NCBI GenBank assembly: GCA_002298785.1
Contig: DBMR01000046.1
Span: 62,001 to 126,000, forward strand
Source: Verrucomicrobia subdivision 3 bacterium UBA693
Lineage (GTDB): Bacteria; Verrucomicrobiota; Verrucomicrobiia; Limisphaerales; UBA8199
DNA length: 64,000 nt
Reading direction: 5' to 3'
Shown here: positions 1 to 8,259 of the stretch, one piece after another
How the letters are laid out: the number at the start of each line of letters is the position of its first letter
Position numbering within the stretch: position 1 is the stretch's first letter
Notes under the pieces: model-generated
The model's database searches: none
What the model was told of the DNA's origin: nothing
Seen by the model: only the letters and a program-made list of their open reading frames with translations
Made by a program: the position numbers and the translations under genes

Positions 1-1133
1 CGCGCTTCGTTTCGCCCAATCATCACGCCCTCGCCGAACAGTACGTCCTGCTCGATAATTTCTACTGCCAGGGCGTCAACTCCGCCGACGGCCATTCCTG
101 GTCCACCGAGGGCAACGTCACCGATCACCTCGAAAAATCCTTCGGCGGCTTTGTGCGCAGCTACACTTTTGGCGACGATCCATTGACCTATTCCTCGAGC
201 GGCTTCATTTGGAACAACGTCCTCGAGCACGGTCTGACTTTTCGCAATTACGGCGAGATGGACTACGCCTCCTCGTCTCCCGCCTCGACCTGGCTGCAAA
301 TTTACAAGGACTTCACCAACGGCACCCGCGCCATCCGTTTCCCGCAGAATATCGGCGTCGCCTCCCTGCGCCCCTTCAGCTCCACCAACGTACCCGGCTG
401 GAACCTCGACATTCCGGACATCATCCGCGCGGACGGTTTCATTCGGGAATTGGCCGCCGCGCAGAGCAACGGCGTCTGGGAAGCGTTTCATTTCCTCTAC
501 CTGCCGAATGACCACACCGGCGGCACCCCGACGGGACGCGCGCAGGTGGCCGATAATGACCTCGCGCTCGGGCGTGTAGTGGAAGCGATCACCCACAGCA
601 GCTTCGCCTCAAACACCGTCATCATGGTCATCGAGGACGATCCCCAAAGCGGTTACGACCACGTGGATGGTCATCGGTCCATTTGCCTGGTGGTGAGCCC
701 CTACACCAAACGGGGCGAGGTAGTCAGCACCTTCTACAACCAGGCGGGCGTGCTCCATACCATCGAGCGCATCCTCGGGCTGCCGCCCATGAACCAACAG
801 GACGCCATGGCGCCGATCATGTTCGATTGCTTCACCAACACGCCGAATTTCACCCCCTACCATGCGCTCGCGAACAATGTCGACCTGGCGGAGGGCGTTC
901 CCGCCACCGCCAAACTTTCTCCGCTCCAGCGTTACTGGGCCCGGCGCGCGGCAAAACTCGACCTGAGCCGACCCGACCGCATCGATGATGATGTCTTCAA
1001 CCGTTTCATCTGGCATTCCATCAAAGGTGACGCGCCTTACCCGGCGGAATTCGTCGGCGCCCACGGCCGGGGTTTGAAGAAGTTAGGCCTCGTCCTGGAC
1101 AAGACCCAAACCGCCCGGACCGATGACGATTGA
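1..1133 (+). CDS. Phosphoesterase-family protein (alkaline phosphatase fold), 5' truncated
   Basis: The reading frame is open from base 3 to the stop at 1131-1133, so the gene begins upstream of the window and only about the last 376 residues are present. The visible part matches the C-terminal half of the phosphoesterase family (PF04185; phospholipase C/acid phosphatase relatives). It shows an NHHALAEQYVLLDNFY-like block at the left edge, PNDHTGG near base 510, and IEDDPQSGYDHVDGHRS near 634-680. The Asp/His residues of the last block are the usual metal ligands of this fold. In Verrucomicrobia and Planctomycetes such domains often follow a YncE-like beta-propeller, which would lie outside the window. 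The enzyme is probably exported and hydrolyses a phosphoester; the substrate cannot be told. The first GTG at 153 is internal and is not the start. Confidence 0.8.
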   Translation, partial: RFVSPNHHALAEQYVLLDNFYCQGVNSADGHSWSTEGNVTDHLEKSFGGFVRSYTFGDDPLTYSSSGFIWNNVLEHGLTFRNYGEMDYASSSPASTWLQIYKDFTNGTRAIRFPQNIGVASLRPFSSTNVPGWNLDIPDIIRADGFIRELAAAQSNGVWEAFHFLYLPNDHTGGTPTGRAQVADNDLALGRVVEAITHSSFASNTVIMVIEDDPQSGYDHVDGHRSICLVVSPYTKRGEVVSTFYNQAGVLHTIERILGLPPMNQQDAMAPIMFDCFTNTPNFTPYHALANNVDLAEGVPATAKLSPLQRYWARRAAKLDLSRPDRIDDDVFNRFIWHSIKGDAPYPAEFVGAHGRGLKKLGLVLDKTQTARTDDD

Positions 1134-1224
1134 ATTGGCGGACGCAAACCGCGACTTGCTCCGCCGCCCGATTGCGGCAACATTACGCCCGCCAAATTAT
1201 TGACGCGGAAACCGACATCAGCAC

Positions 1225-1710
1225 ATGCCATCTTTCGACATCGTCTCGCAAATCAACTCGATGGAAATCGACAACGCCTTGAACCAGGCCCGAAAGGAAC
1301 TGGCGAACCGGTTTGATTTCAAAGACAGCAAAGCGGAAATCCTCCTGGAAAAGGATGAGATCAAACTCTCCGCCGAGGATCAGTTCAAGATCCGCGCCCT
1401 GGTGGATATCGTCATGGGCAAGCTGGCCAAGCGCGGCATCAGTTTGAAAAGCGTCGAAAAAGGTGAGCCGGACGTCTCGCCGCTCGGCCATGCGCGCCAG
1501 GCCATCAAGCTCAAGAACGGCCTCGACCAACCCGTCGCCAAGCAAATCACCGGCTTTATCCGCGACGGCAAGTTCAAGGTCACCACGCAGATTCAGGGCG
1601 CCGAAGTGCGGGTCAACAGCAAGAGCCGGGACGAATTACAGGCGGTGATCGGCGCCGTGCGGGCACACGACTTCGCGGCAGCTTTGCAGTTCGTGAATTT
1701 TCGCGACTGA
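1225..1710 (+). CDS. yajQ: YajQ-family nucleotide-binding protein
   Basis: A 161-residue protein of full family length. It starts MPSFDIVS and has the family blocks DNALNQARKEL, RFDFKDSKAEI, LAKRGISLKS and the terminal FVNFRD. YajQ proteins are small cytoplasmic proteins with two ferredoxin-like domains; some members bind cyclic di-GMP and act with a transcription factor, while others have only been linked to RNA or nucleotide binding. Whether this copy binds c-di-GMP cannot be read from sequence. The gene stands alone between the phosphoesterase gene and infA, and faces infA convergently with a 32-base gap. The ATG at 1225 gives the standard N-terminus; no strong Shine-Dalgarno sequence is visible before it. 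Confidence 0.9.
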   Translation: MPSFDIVSQINSMEIDNALNQARKELANRFDFKDSKAEILLEKDEIKLSAEDQFKIRALVDIVMGKLAKRGISLKSVEKGEPDVSPLGHARQAIKLKNGLDQPVAKQITGFIRDGKFKVTTQIQGAEVRVNSKSRDELQAVIGAVRAHDFAAALQFVNFRD

Positions 1711-1742
1711 ACGGAAGGGATGCGGACCACCGGGCCGGCAGC

Positions 1743-1961
1743 TTAGCTGTGCCGGAAGGTGATGCGCGCTTTGCCCAGGTCGTAGGGGGACATCTCCACG
1801 TTGACCTTGTCCCCGACGCTGATGCGGATGAAGTTCTTGCGCATTTTGCCGGAAATATGCGCCAGTACTTCGTGACCATTCGGCAGCGCCACCCGGAACA
1901 TGGTGCCCGGGAGCACCTGGGTCACCGCCCCTGTTAATTCTATTGGTTCTTCTTTCGCCAC
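1743..1961 (-). CDS. infA: Translation initiation factor IF-1
   Basis: IF-1 is the small S1/OB-fold factor that binds the ribosomal A site during initiation. The frame gives AKEEPIEL, LPGTMFRV, NGHEVLAHISGKMRKN and the terminal KARITFRHS, all standard IF-1 blocks. I place the start at the GTG at 1961, which gives exactly 72 residues, the family norm. A second in-frame GTG at 1997 would add twelve residues with no family counterpart. Neither has an obvious Shine-Dalgarno sequence. The gene is isolated from ribosomal protein genes and convergent with yajQ. Confidence 0.93.
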   Translation of the reverse strand: MAKEEPIELTGAVTQVLPGTMFRVALPNGHEVLAHISGKMRKNFIRISVGDKVNVEMSPYDLGKARITFRHS

Positions 1962-2153
1962 TTTGAATTTGTTCGTCGCCGGCCCGACTCCGGGCACCAG
2001 CGGAATTGATCATGCCAGAAACCTCGATTTCTGGCAAGGATTGCGCAGGCTGGGCCGTTCCGCCCCCAAAATCAAGGCTTTTTAAGTAGCGTTGCACCTC
2101 GCCTGAGTTTCTATCACCATCACGTCCGTCGAATGGTTCATGCCTGAGATATC

Positions 2154-4145
2154 ATGTTCTCCCTGCACCCTGTCGTAGTTCGAGTCCGCGCCGCAGTGGC
2201 GGGGCTGGCCGTGGTCGCGCTCCCCACTCTCGCCGCGGCGCAGGTCGTGACCATCGATACCAGCGCCGGGGCGCGCGGCCAGGTGATCGATGGGTTCGGC
2301 ACCTGTCTCTCAGGCACCGAAGCCGAGCAAACCTGGTGGCAGAATCTTTACTACGACGACCTGGGCTGCAGCATCCTGCGCATGGACCTGACGCCGCCAT
2401 TCAAGGCGCCGTTCACCGGCAACAACGGCACCTACAACTCGCCCTGGTATCATAACAATCCGCCGCTGCCCGGACCCGAAAACAATAACGTCCGGGTTTA
2501 CACCAACGCCAATGATTACACCCGGCTCTACAACGGCTGGCGCGCGCCCATCGCCGTGATGGGACCGGACATCGACCGTAACGCGACCAATTTCAACTTC
2601 AACAGCACCGGGCCGAGAGTGGCCGGCAACGCGGCCCGGGCCGGCTTCGCGCGCACCAATCAACTGGGCGACTTCAAGCTGATCGGATCCTTCTGGTCGC
2701 CGGCGCCGTGGGTGAAGATCTCCTCGGGCAACCTGTGCCCGAACTGGGGCGGCACCCCAATGCCGGTGGCGGGAACGCCCTGGCCGTTTGTCTGGTTCGA
2801 CAATTTCGCCGGCGGCAAACTCGATACCTCCGGAGCGCTGATCACCAACTTCGACGATTCCGCCGTCGGGGGCAGCGGTCCGACCAGCGCGTTGACCCAG
2901 TTCGCGCGCGGGGCGGCCGCCTATGTGCGCGCGTTTCAGCAAACCAACAACGTCCGCTTTTACGCCATCAGCATCCAAAACGAAGTTAATTTCGAAGAGT
3001 TTTATAATAGCTGCACCTACCCGCTCTCGAGCGGCTACCTCGCCGCGCTGAAAGCCGTGCGCGCCGAGTTCGACCGCTACCCGGACCTCGCGCCGATCAA
3101 ACTCATGGGACCCGAGGATCTGATGGGCGGCGATGCCTGGGGCATGTGGCAATACGGCAGCGGCAGCACGACCGTGCACAAGAACCTGCAGTATCTCAAA
3201 AACCTTGCGGCGGATGCCAACGCCGCCGCCTCCGCGGATTTCTTCTGCATCCACGGCTACGCCAGCGACGGGATCAGCGCGGCCAACGCCACTCCCACGC
3301 TGTGGAATTGGTGGGCCAACGGCTGGACCACCAGCCCCACCGCGGGCATTCCCTCCGGCGTCAAAGGCTTCGCCGCTTATGGCAAAAAATCGTGGATGAC
3401 CGAAACTTCCGGCGAGAACCGCGCCTGGCTCTACCCGGACCCGGCCTCCGGCTATCCGAGTGAAGGGGCGTGGGGCATCGGTTTGCGCCTGCACCAGGCG
3501 CTGACCGCCGGACGGGAGAGCGCCTGGATCTATTGGCAAACGAGCGACGGCTCCTCGGTCGGCGCTTCGACCCTCACCGATTCCACGCTCCGCACGAACT
3601 CCGCCAAATACGTCGCTGCCAAACATTTCTTCAAATACCTCCGCCCGAATTCGGTGCGGGTCGGCGCCAACGTTTCCGGCAGCACCAATCTCCTGGCCAG
3701 CGCGTTCCTGCATGAAACGAACCAGACTCTAACGATGATCCTGCTCAATACCGGTTCGGCGGCCCTGCAAGCCACTCTGTCTTTGCCGGCGCAACCTGCC
3801 GGCATCGGCTCGCTGCAGTCCTTCACCTCGGGGAACAATGACCTCTGGCGAACCGGCAGCGTCACCGTCACCAACCGGACGGCGACGGTCACCGTGCCCG
3901 GCTACGGCATCACCACACTCTACGGCGTGGCGCCCCCGGTCCTCTCCGCCGGGCTGGACGGAGCCGGCCGGCTTCGGCTCTCGTGGTCGCCGGCGGGACC
4001 GGGCTTCAAGCTCCAGCGCGCCACCAGCCTGTCACCGGCGAATTGGCAGATGGAAACGTCCGCCGTGACCGTCTCGAATGGCGTCGCCACCGTGACCGCC
4101 GTGCCGGGCTCAGGCGCCGCGCTGTACCGCCTCGTGCTGCCGTAA
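2154..4145 (+). CDS. Secreted glycoside hydrolase, GH30-like
   Basis: A 663-residue secreted enzyme. Residues 1-30 form a signal peptide (hydrophobic core ending LAAAQ). The mature protein opens with VIDGFGTCLSG and LGCSILRMDL, as in GH30 and related clan GH-A enzymes (xylanases, galactanases, glucosylceramidases). The likely acid/base is Glu277 in IQNEVNFEE and the likely nucleophile is Glu417 in MTETSGE. A beta-sandwich region follows (about residues 490-590; LNTGSAALQATLSL). The last 65 residues form a tail (FKLQRATSLSPANWQ ... ALYRLVLP) that recurs in two other secreted proteins of this window. Substrate is likely a plant- or algal-type polysaccharide, but linkage specificity cannot be assigned. 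The gene is monocistronic. Confidence 0.72.
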   Translation: MFSLHPVVVRVRAAVAGLAVVALPTLAAAQVVTIDTSAGARGQVIDGFGTCLSGTEAEQTWWQNLYYDDLGCSILRMDLTPPFKAPFTGNNGTYNSPWYHNNPPLPGPENNNVRVYTNANDYTRLYNGWRAPIAVMGPDIDRNATNFNFNSTGPRVAGNAARAGFARTNQLGDFKLIGSFWSPAPWVKISSGNLCPNWGGTPMPVAGTPWPFVWFDNFAGGKLDTSGALITNFDDSAVGGSGPTSALTQFARGAAAYVRAFQQTNNVRFYAISIQNEVNFEEFYNSCTYPLSSGYLAALKAVRAEFDRYPDLAPIKLMGPEDLMGGDAWGMWQYGSGSTTVHKNLQYLKNLAADANAAASADFFCIHGYASDGISAANATPTLWNWWANGWTTSPTAGIPSGVKGFAAYGKKSWMTETSGENRAWLYPDPASGYPSEGAWGIGLRLHQALTAGRESAWIYWQTSDGSSVGASTLTDSTLRTNSAKYVAAKHFFKYLRPNSVRVGANVSGSTNLLASAFLHETNQTLTMILLNTGSAALQATLSLPAQPAGIGSLQSFTSGNNDLWRTGSVTVTNRTATVTVPGYGITTLYGVAPPVLSAGLDGAGRLRLSWSPAGPGFKLQRATSLSPANWQMETSAVTVSNGVATVTAVPGSGAALYRLVLP

Positions 4146-4243
4146 GCTCCTTTGGTGCGGCAGGTAAATCGCCGGGTGGCCGCCTTGCGTTACGCCGGGT
4201 GAAGGATTAATGTCGATAATTAGCAGCATTCAATTTCCATGAA

Positions 4244-5593
4244 ATGAAACGGAAGTGGCAACTTTCCCGCCGCGCCTTTCTGCGGGGGCTGGGAGTGACT
4301 CTCGCCTTGCCGACCCTCGAGGCGATGGACCCGCCGTTAAGATTACTGGCCGAAACCGGGCCTCGGCCCGCTTCCCCACCGCTGCGCATGGCATTTGTCT
4401 ACGTGCCCAACGGCAAGAACATGGCCGATTGGACGCCGACGACCTCAGGCCCCGACTATGAATTGCCGTCCACGCTTCAACCGTTGGCGGACGTAAAGTC
4501 CGACTTTCAAGTTATCAGCGGGCTGTGCCATCAAAAGGCCTTTGCCAACGGCGACGGCGCGGGAGACCACGCGCGCGCCAGCGCCACATTTTTAACGGGC
4601 TGCCAGGCCCGCAAAACCGCCGGTGCCGATATCCGGGCCGGCATGTCCGTGGACCAGGTGGCGGCGCAAAAGCTGGGCCGGGCCACCCGGTTGCCTTCCT
4701 TGGAACTAAGTTGCGACAAGGGAGTCGAAGCCGGTTCGTGCGACTCCGGTTATGCCTGCGCCTATCAATTTCACATTTCCTGGCGGGCCGAGTCCGTGCC
4801 CAACGCGGTCGAGAACGATCCGCGCCAGGTATTCGAAAGGCTCTTCGGCGGCGGCACCCCGGGCGAAACCGCCGAGTCCCGACTCCGCCGTGAACGTGAT
4901 CGCCAGAGCATTCTCGATTACGTTCGCGAGGACGCCAAGAAGCTGCAGAAAAACCTTGGCGCCACCGACCGGCGCAAACTCGACGAATACCTGGCCGCAG
5001 TCCGGGATTTAGAGCTGCGCCTGGACTCCCAGCACACCGCGGCCGCCAATATCCCGGATAAAGATTTTCGCGGCGAACGCCCGCGCGATTACCAGCAGCA
5101 TCTCCGCCTGATGGCCGACCTCCTCGTCCTGGCTTTTCAAACCGACACCACCCGCATCGCCACGTTCATGTTCGCTCACGACGGGAGCAACCGTCCGTAT
5201 CCGTTCATCGGCGTGCCGGAAGGCCACCACGACATTTCGCATCATGAAGAGAAGGCGGAGAAGAAAGCGCGGATCGCGAAGATAAACCGCTTTCACGTCG
5301 AGCAGTTCGCCTACCTGCTGCGCCAGCTTAAGGCGATCAAAGAAGGCCAGGGCACCCTGCTCGATAACTGCATGATCGTTTACGGCAGCGGGATCGCCGA
5401 CGGCAATTCTCATAATCACAATAATCTCCCGGTATTGCTGGCGGGCGGTGGCGCGGGCACGCTAACGCCGGGACGCCATTTGCAGCTCGCAACGCCCGTT
5501 CCGATGACGAACCTCTACCTCTCGATGCTGCAACGCATGGGCACGCCGGTGGATCGCCTGGGCGACAGCACCGGGCTCCTGCGCGAAGTTTAA
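4244..5593 (+). CDS. DUF1552 domain-containing Tat-exported protein
   Basis: A 449-residue protein with a twin-arginine signal (SRRAFLRGLG, residues 8-17, then a short hydrophobic stretch). The body matches DUF1552: YVPNGKNMADWTP, FLTGCQARKT, SCDSGYACAY, and the C-terminal YGSGIADGNSHNHNNLPVLLAG region. The fold is related to the alkaline phosphatase/sulfatase superfamily; function is unknown. In Planctomycetes and Verrucomicrobia it usually sits beside a DUF1592/DUF1588 cytochrome-type protein, which is absent here. An ATG six bases upstream (4238) is followed immediately by a stop, so 4244 is the start. The next gene also encodes a Tat-type signal and begins about 45 bases downstream, so the two may be cotranscribed. 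Confidence 0.85.
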   Translation: MKRKWQLSRRAFLRGLGVTLALPTLEAMDPPLRLLAETGPRPASPPLRMAFVYVPNGKNMADWTPTTSGPDYELPSTLQPLADVKSDFQVISGLCHQKAFANGDGAGDHARASATFLTGCQARKTAGADIRAGMSVDQVAAQKLGRATRLPSLELSCDKGVEAGSCDSGYACAYQFHISWRAESVPNAVENDPRQVFERLFGGGTPGETAESRLRRERDRQSILDYVREDAKKLQKNLGATDRRKLDEYLAAVRDLELRLDSQHTAAANIPDKDFRGERPRDYQQHLRLMADLLVLAFQTDTTRIATFMFAHDGSNRPYPFIGVPEGHHDISHHEEKAEKKARIAKINRFHVEQFAYLLRQLKAIKEGQGTLLDNCMIVYGSGIADGNSHNHNNLPVLLAGGGAGTLTPGRHLQLATPVPMTNLYLSMLQRMGTPVDRLGDSTGLLREV

Positions 5594-5637
5594 TCTCTGC
5601 GTTGACGCACGGCGCGACCTCACCCAAGCTCAGGGCC

Positions 5638-7224
5638 ATGATGCGCCTGCCGCGCCGATCGTTTCTGCGACAACTGGGGCTTGCCTCGGCCGCCCTGCAA
5701 TTCAACCTGCTCCCGTCGCCCGCCTGGGCCACGGGCGCCAAGCCCAAAGCGCTGCCGCGTTCCCGCCCCGGGGAGCAAGGCTTCGACGCCGCGGGTCTGG
5801 CCGCCTTCCTGGACGCCGTGGCCGCCAGCAAACACGAGTTGCACAGCCTCATGATCGTGCGGCATGGCCACGTGGTGGCAGAGGGCTGGTGGCACCCATA
5901 CCGCGCCGACACTCCACAAATGATGTACTCGCTCAGCAAGAGCTTTACTTCCACCGCCATCGGGTTGGCCGTGGCCGAGAAGCGCCTCACCGTCAACGAT
6001 CCCGTGATCTCTTTTTTCCCAGGAGACCTGCCGTCCGAGCTCAGCGATAATCTTCGCGCGTTACGCGTCCGGGACTTGCTGACCATGTCGGTCGGGCACG
6101 GACAGGATTCGATGGGCTCGTTGTGGGGCGAGAACAATTGGGTGCGAAAATTTCTCTCGCTGCCGATCCCCAATCCCCCCGGCACCCAATTCCTGTATAA
6201 CAGTGGAGCGACCTACATGTGCTCGGCCATTATCCAAAAGCTGACCGGGACCCGGCTGGTGGATTACCTGGCCCCGAGGTTGTTCCAGCCCCTGGGCATT
6301 GAAAACGTGAGCTGGGAACTCTGCCCGCAAGGCATCAATACCGGCGGCTGGGGCCTGCGCATCACGACTGAAGGCCTGGCCAAATTCGGCCAGCTCTACC
6401 TGCGCGAGGGGCTTTGGAATGGCCAACAGTTGCTGCCCGCCGCCTGGACCAAGGAAGCCACCTCCGCGCACATCCAGCAACCGGCACCCGACCTCGCCAA
6501 GGCCAAAATCCAAAGTGATTGGCACCAGGGCTACGGCTATCAGTTCTGGCGCTGCCGCCATCAAGGCTACCGTGGCGACGGTGCCTTCGGGCAATACACC
6601 ATCGTGCTGCCGGAACAGGACGCGGTGGTGGTCATCACCAGCGAAACCCCGGACATGCAAGGCGTGCTGAACCTGGTTTGGACCCATCTTCTGCCGGCAT
6701 TCCAGCCCACCACGATTTCGGCGGCCTCCGCCGACAAGGCCGTCAAAACCCGGCTCGAACGTGAAGCCCTCCCGCTCCCCGCCGCCGGGCTCGCTCCCCG
6801 CGAACTTTGTCGGCGGCTCAGTGGAAAATCGTTCGTCATCCAGGGACCAAACCCCACTGTCGAGAAGGTGCGGCTCGATTTCCACGCGCGTGAATGCGTT
6901 TTTGCCCTGACCAGGAATTCCCGCACGCACACCATTCGCAACGGGCTGGGAAAATGGATCGAAGGCGTGACGGAGATGCCCGGCACCCCGCCAAAGCTGA
7001 CCGCCGGCGATCTGGGACCGCTGCGGGTGGCGGCCGCGGCGCGTTGGATTGACCCAGTCACCCTGCAACTGACCTGGCGATTTTTTGAAACTCCGCACCA
7101 TGATACCGTGACCTGCCGCTTTGACGGCGAGCGCGTCACGATCGAGTACCTCGGTAGCCTGGCGGCGATGTCATCGGATAAGAAGGATCCACGGCCGGCG
7201 CTGACCGGCAAGTGCCAGGTTTAG
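5638..7224 (+). CDS. Serine hydrolase, beta-lactamase/class C PBP family
   Basis: With the ATG at 5638 the protein has 528 residues and begins MMRLPRRSFLRQLG, a twin-arginine signal; a CAGGG lies just upstream. An in-frame TTG at 5602 would add twelve residues before the signal and is less likely. The N-terminal 370 residues are a beta-lactamase-type (PF00144) domain: Ser98-x-x-Lys101 in MYSLSKSF supplies the nucleophile, and Tyr187 in FLYNSGATY fits the second motif. Conserved VRDLLTMSVGH and GYGYQFWRC blocks are also present. The last 150 residues form an extra beta-rich domain (LDFHARECVF ... TLQLTWRFF) seen in esterase-like members. Probable periplasmic esterase or peptidase; substrate unknown. 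Confidence 0.82.
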   Translation: MMRLPRRSFLRQLGLASAALQFNLLPSPAWATGAKPKALPRSRPGEQGFDAAGLAAFLDAVAASKHELHSLMIVRHGHVVAEGWWHPYRADTPQMMYSLSKSFTSTAIGLAVAEKRLTVNDPVISFFPGDLPSELSDNLRALRVRDLLTMSVGHGQDSMGSLWGENNWVRKFLSLPIPNPPGTQFLYNSGATYMCSAIIQKLTGTRLVDYLAPRLFQPLGIENVSWELCPQGINTGGWGLRITTEGLAKFGQLYLREGLWNGQQLLPAAWTKEATSAHIQQPAPDLAKAKIQSDWHQGYGYQFWRCRHQGYRGDGAFGQYTIVLPEQDAVVVITSETPDMQGVLNLVWTHLLPAFQPTTISAASADKAVKTRLEREALPLPAAGLAPRELCRRLSGKSFVIQGPNPTVEKVRLDFHARECVFALTRNSRTHTIRNGLGKWIEGVTEMPGTPPKLTAGDLGPLRVAAAARWIDPVTLQLTWRFFETPHHDTVTCRFDGERVTIEYLGSLAAMSSDKKDPRPALTGKCQV

Positions 7225-7261
7225 AGCGTAGCCATAAATTTCGTAGCGCAGTCCGTCCCGG

Positions 7262-7289
7262 CTGCGAGTTCGAGCACCGTCTCGGTGCT
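7262..7289. repeat. 28-base interspersed repeat with hairpin, copy 1
   Basis: The 28 bases are identical to 27883-27910. Inside lies a perfect 8-bp stem with a three-base loop: GAGCACCG (7272-7279), loop TCT, CGGTGCTC (7283-7290). The sequence just downstream (7291-7320) is a diverged version of that at 27911-27941, so the whole element is about 65 bases. It resembles REP/MITE-like palindromic repeats scattered in intergenic DNA. Confidence 0.75.
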
Positions 7290-7349
7290 CCGCCTCAGGA
7301 TTGGCGGCGGGACGCCTGTATAGCTACAGTGAAACCCCATGCCCGCACT

Positions 7350-7406
7350 GGGCTCTTCGGTACAAAAAAAACCGGGCTAGTCAGTCAGGGGGTGACCGAA
7401 GAGCCC
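7350..7406. repeat. 12-base inverted repeat flanking an A-tract
   Basis: GGGCTCTTCGGT (7350-7361) is perfectly complementary to ACCGAAGAGCCC (7395-7406) across a 33-base spacer. On the plus strand this could fold downstream of the serine hydrolase gene. On the minus strand its right arm overlaps the terminator stem of the candidate small RNA, so the two hairpins exclude each other. Confidence 0.7.
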
Positions 7407-7408
7407 GG
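7364..7408 (-). terminator. Intrinsic terminator of the candidate small RNA
   Basis: On the minus strand CCGGGCT (7408-7402) pairs with AGCCCGG (7378-7372), closed by a 23-base loop, and is followed directly by eight T residues (7371-7364). The stem is short but GC-rich and the T-run is uninterrupted. No protein gene on the minus strand ends here, which is why an RNA gene is inferred. Confidence 0.65.
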
Positions 7409-7540
7409 GGAATTTTCGAAACAGTACAACAGTAGGATTACGGAGAACATCGGCAGCGGACTGTACCTAAACCGCTACCGAAATCTTTCAAAATTCGCAA
7501 AGAACAAAAATCAAAAAGCCAAATCTTAATCGGCTTACGA
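7364..7540 (-). ncRNA. Candidate small RNA divergent from the P-II/glnA genes
   Basis: Read on the minus strand, a promoter-like element (7574-7543) is followed by about 175 bases with three hairpins and an intrinsic terminator. Hairpin 1 pairs AAGCCGA (7536-7530) with TTTGGCTT and is followed by a T-rich stretch. Hairpin 2 pairs CGGTAGCGG (7480-7472) with CCGCTGCCG (7459-7451) around a 12-base loop: nine pairs with one G-U on the minus strand, where the plus strand would have a C-A mismatch, favouring minus-strand transcription. Hairpin 3 is the terminator. No open frame of note lies inside. No match to a known RNA family was recognised. 6S RNA has similar length but pairs its two ends, which is not seen here. 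The position beside nitrogen genes suggests, but does not show, a link to nitrogen control. Confidence 0.55.
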
Positions 7541-7542
7541 GG

Positions 7543-7574
7543 CATAATTAATCACAGACCCTTATTCCTGTCAA
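7543..7574 (-). promoter_or_regulatory. Sigma-70-like promoter of the candidate small RNA
   Basis: A perfect TTGACA -35 hexamer lies at 7574-7569 on the minus strand. An AT-rich segment at 7551-7543 (TTAATTATG) provides a -10 region at 17-19 bases spacing, though no hexamer there matches TATAAT better than 4 of 6. Expected transcription start is near 7537. Confidence 0.45.
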
Positions 7575-7864
7575 ATCGTTTTGAAAAGTATTATTGCTAC
7601 TTCACAACCGAATTAGCCAGAGCCCTTTAAACCTCGGCCGCAGCCCGCTCGCCGGGAATTCGTGCTGCTATAGGATTGGACGCCGCCCCAGCGGGATTGT
7701 TCAGTCTTTTTTGCATAAACCCCTCGCTATTCCGCAGGAATTAGGGTGACTATCCCGCCCCTGTGGCGGGCGCAAAGTTGGAAAAAGTTGCGGGCGCGCA
7801 CATTGCTGTTTACAGGTATTTGGCGGTTGCTACTATCCCGATTACTGCAACCTGTAAGCCTTAA

Positions 7865-8203
7865 ATGAAAAAAATTGAAGCCATTATCAAGCCGTTCAAG
7901 TTGGAAGACGTCAAAGAAGCGCTCTCGAGTCTCGGGGTCGAGGGCATGACGGTCTCCGAGGTTAAGGGATTTGGCCGTCAGAAAGGGCATACCGAGATTT
8001 ACCGCGGCAGCGAATACACCGTCGATTTTCTTCCGAAGATCAAAATTGAAATTGTGTTGTCGGACAGCATGGTGAACTCCGCCGTGGACGCCGTCATCAA
8101 GGCGGCCAAGACCGGGAAGATCGGCGACGGCAAAGTGTTCGTCAGCCCGGTCGAAAACGCCATCCGGATTCGGACCGAGGAAACCGGCGAGCAAGCGGTT
8201 TGA
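7865..8203 (+). CDS. Nitrogen regulatory protein P-II (GlnB/GlnK)
   Basis: A 112-residue protein of exact family length. P-II is a trimeric cytoplasmic sensor of 2-oxoglutarate and ATP/ADP that controls glutamine synthetase, its adenylyltransferase and ammonium transport. The signature block FGRQKGHTEIYRGSEY carries Tyr51, the uridylylation site of the T-loop, and the C-terminal region has DGKVFVSPVENAIRIRT. The ATG at 7865 gives the standard MKKIEAIIKPF start. Glutamine synthetase starts 56 bases downstream, so the pair is probably one operon. No amtB gene is nearby, so GlnB and GlnK cannot be told apart from context. Confidence 0.95.
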   Translation: MKKIEAIIKPFKLEDVKEALSSLGVEGMTVSEVKGFGRQKGHTEIYRGSEYTVDFLPKIKIEIVLSDSMVNSAVDAVIKAAKTGKIGDGKVFVSPVENAIRIRTEETGEQAV

Positions 8204-8259
8204 AGCACCCCTGAATTTTTGTCCGCGCATCGAAGCGCGGCCAGCCACATAAACAAACC

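Larger units (their letters stand above)
7225..7864. other. 640-base intergenic region
   Basis: No convincing protein gene lies here. A 105-codon frame at 7212-7529 (+) overlaps repeats and hairpins and has no recognisable sequence. From left to right the region holds a repeat copy with a hairpin (7262-7289), a 12-base-arm inverted repeat (7350-7406), a candidate small RNA on the minus strand (about 7364-7540) with its promoter, an AT-rich stretch, and a short GC-rich hairpin (CCCGCC 7754-7759 with GGCGGG 7765-7770) about 100 bases before the P-II gene. The last may be a leader structure of the P-II mRNA. Confidence 0.6.

Noticed and set aside
2310..3713. 467-codon open frame antisense to the glycosidase gene
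   Set aside because: It lies wholly inside a gene with clear GH30-like motifs and a signal peptide; the antisense product is Gly/Ala/Arg-rich with no family blocks. Long antisense frames are common in GC-rich DNA.
7212..7529. 105-codon plus-strand frame
   Set aside because: It crosses the 28-base repeat, the inverted repeat and the small-RNA hairpins, has no Shine-Dalgarno sequence and no recognisable domain.
7775..7860. Sigma-54 promoter before the P-II gene
   Set aside because: GG and GC pairs occur (for example near 7783) but none has the required 10-base spacing with TGGC/TTGC context.
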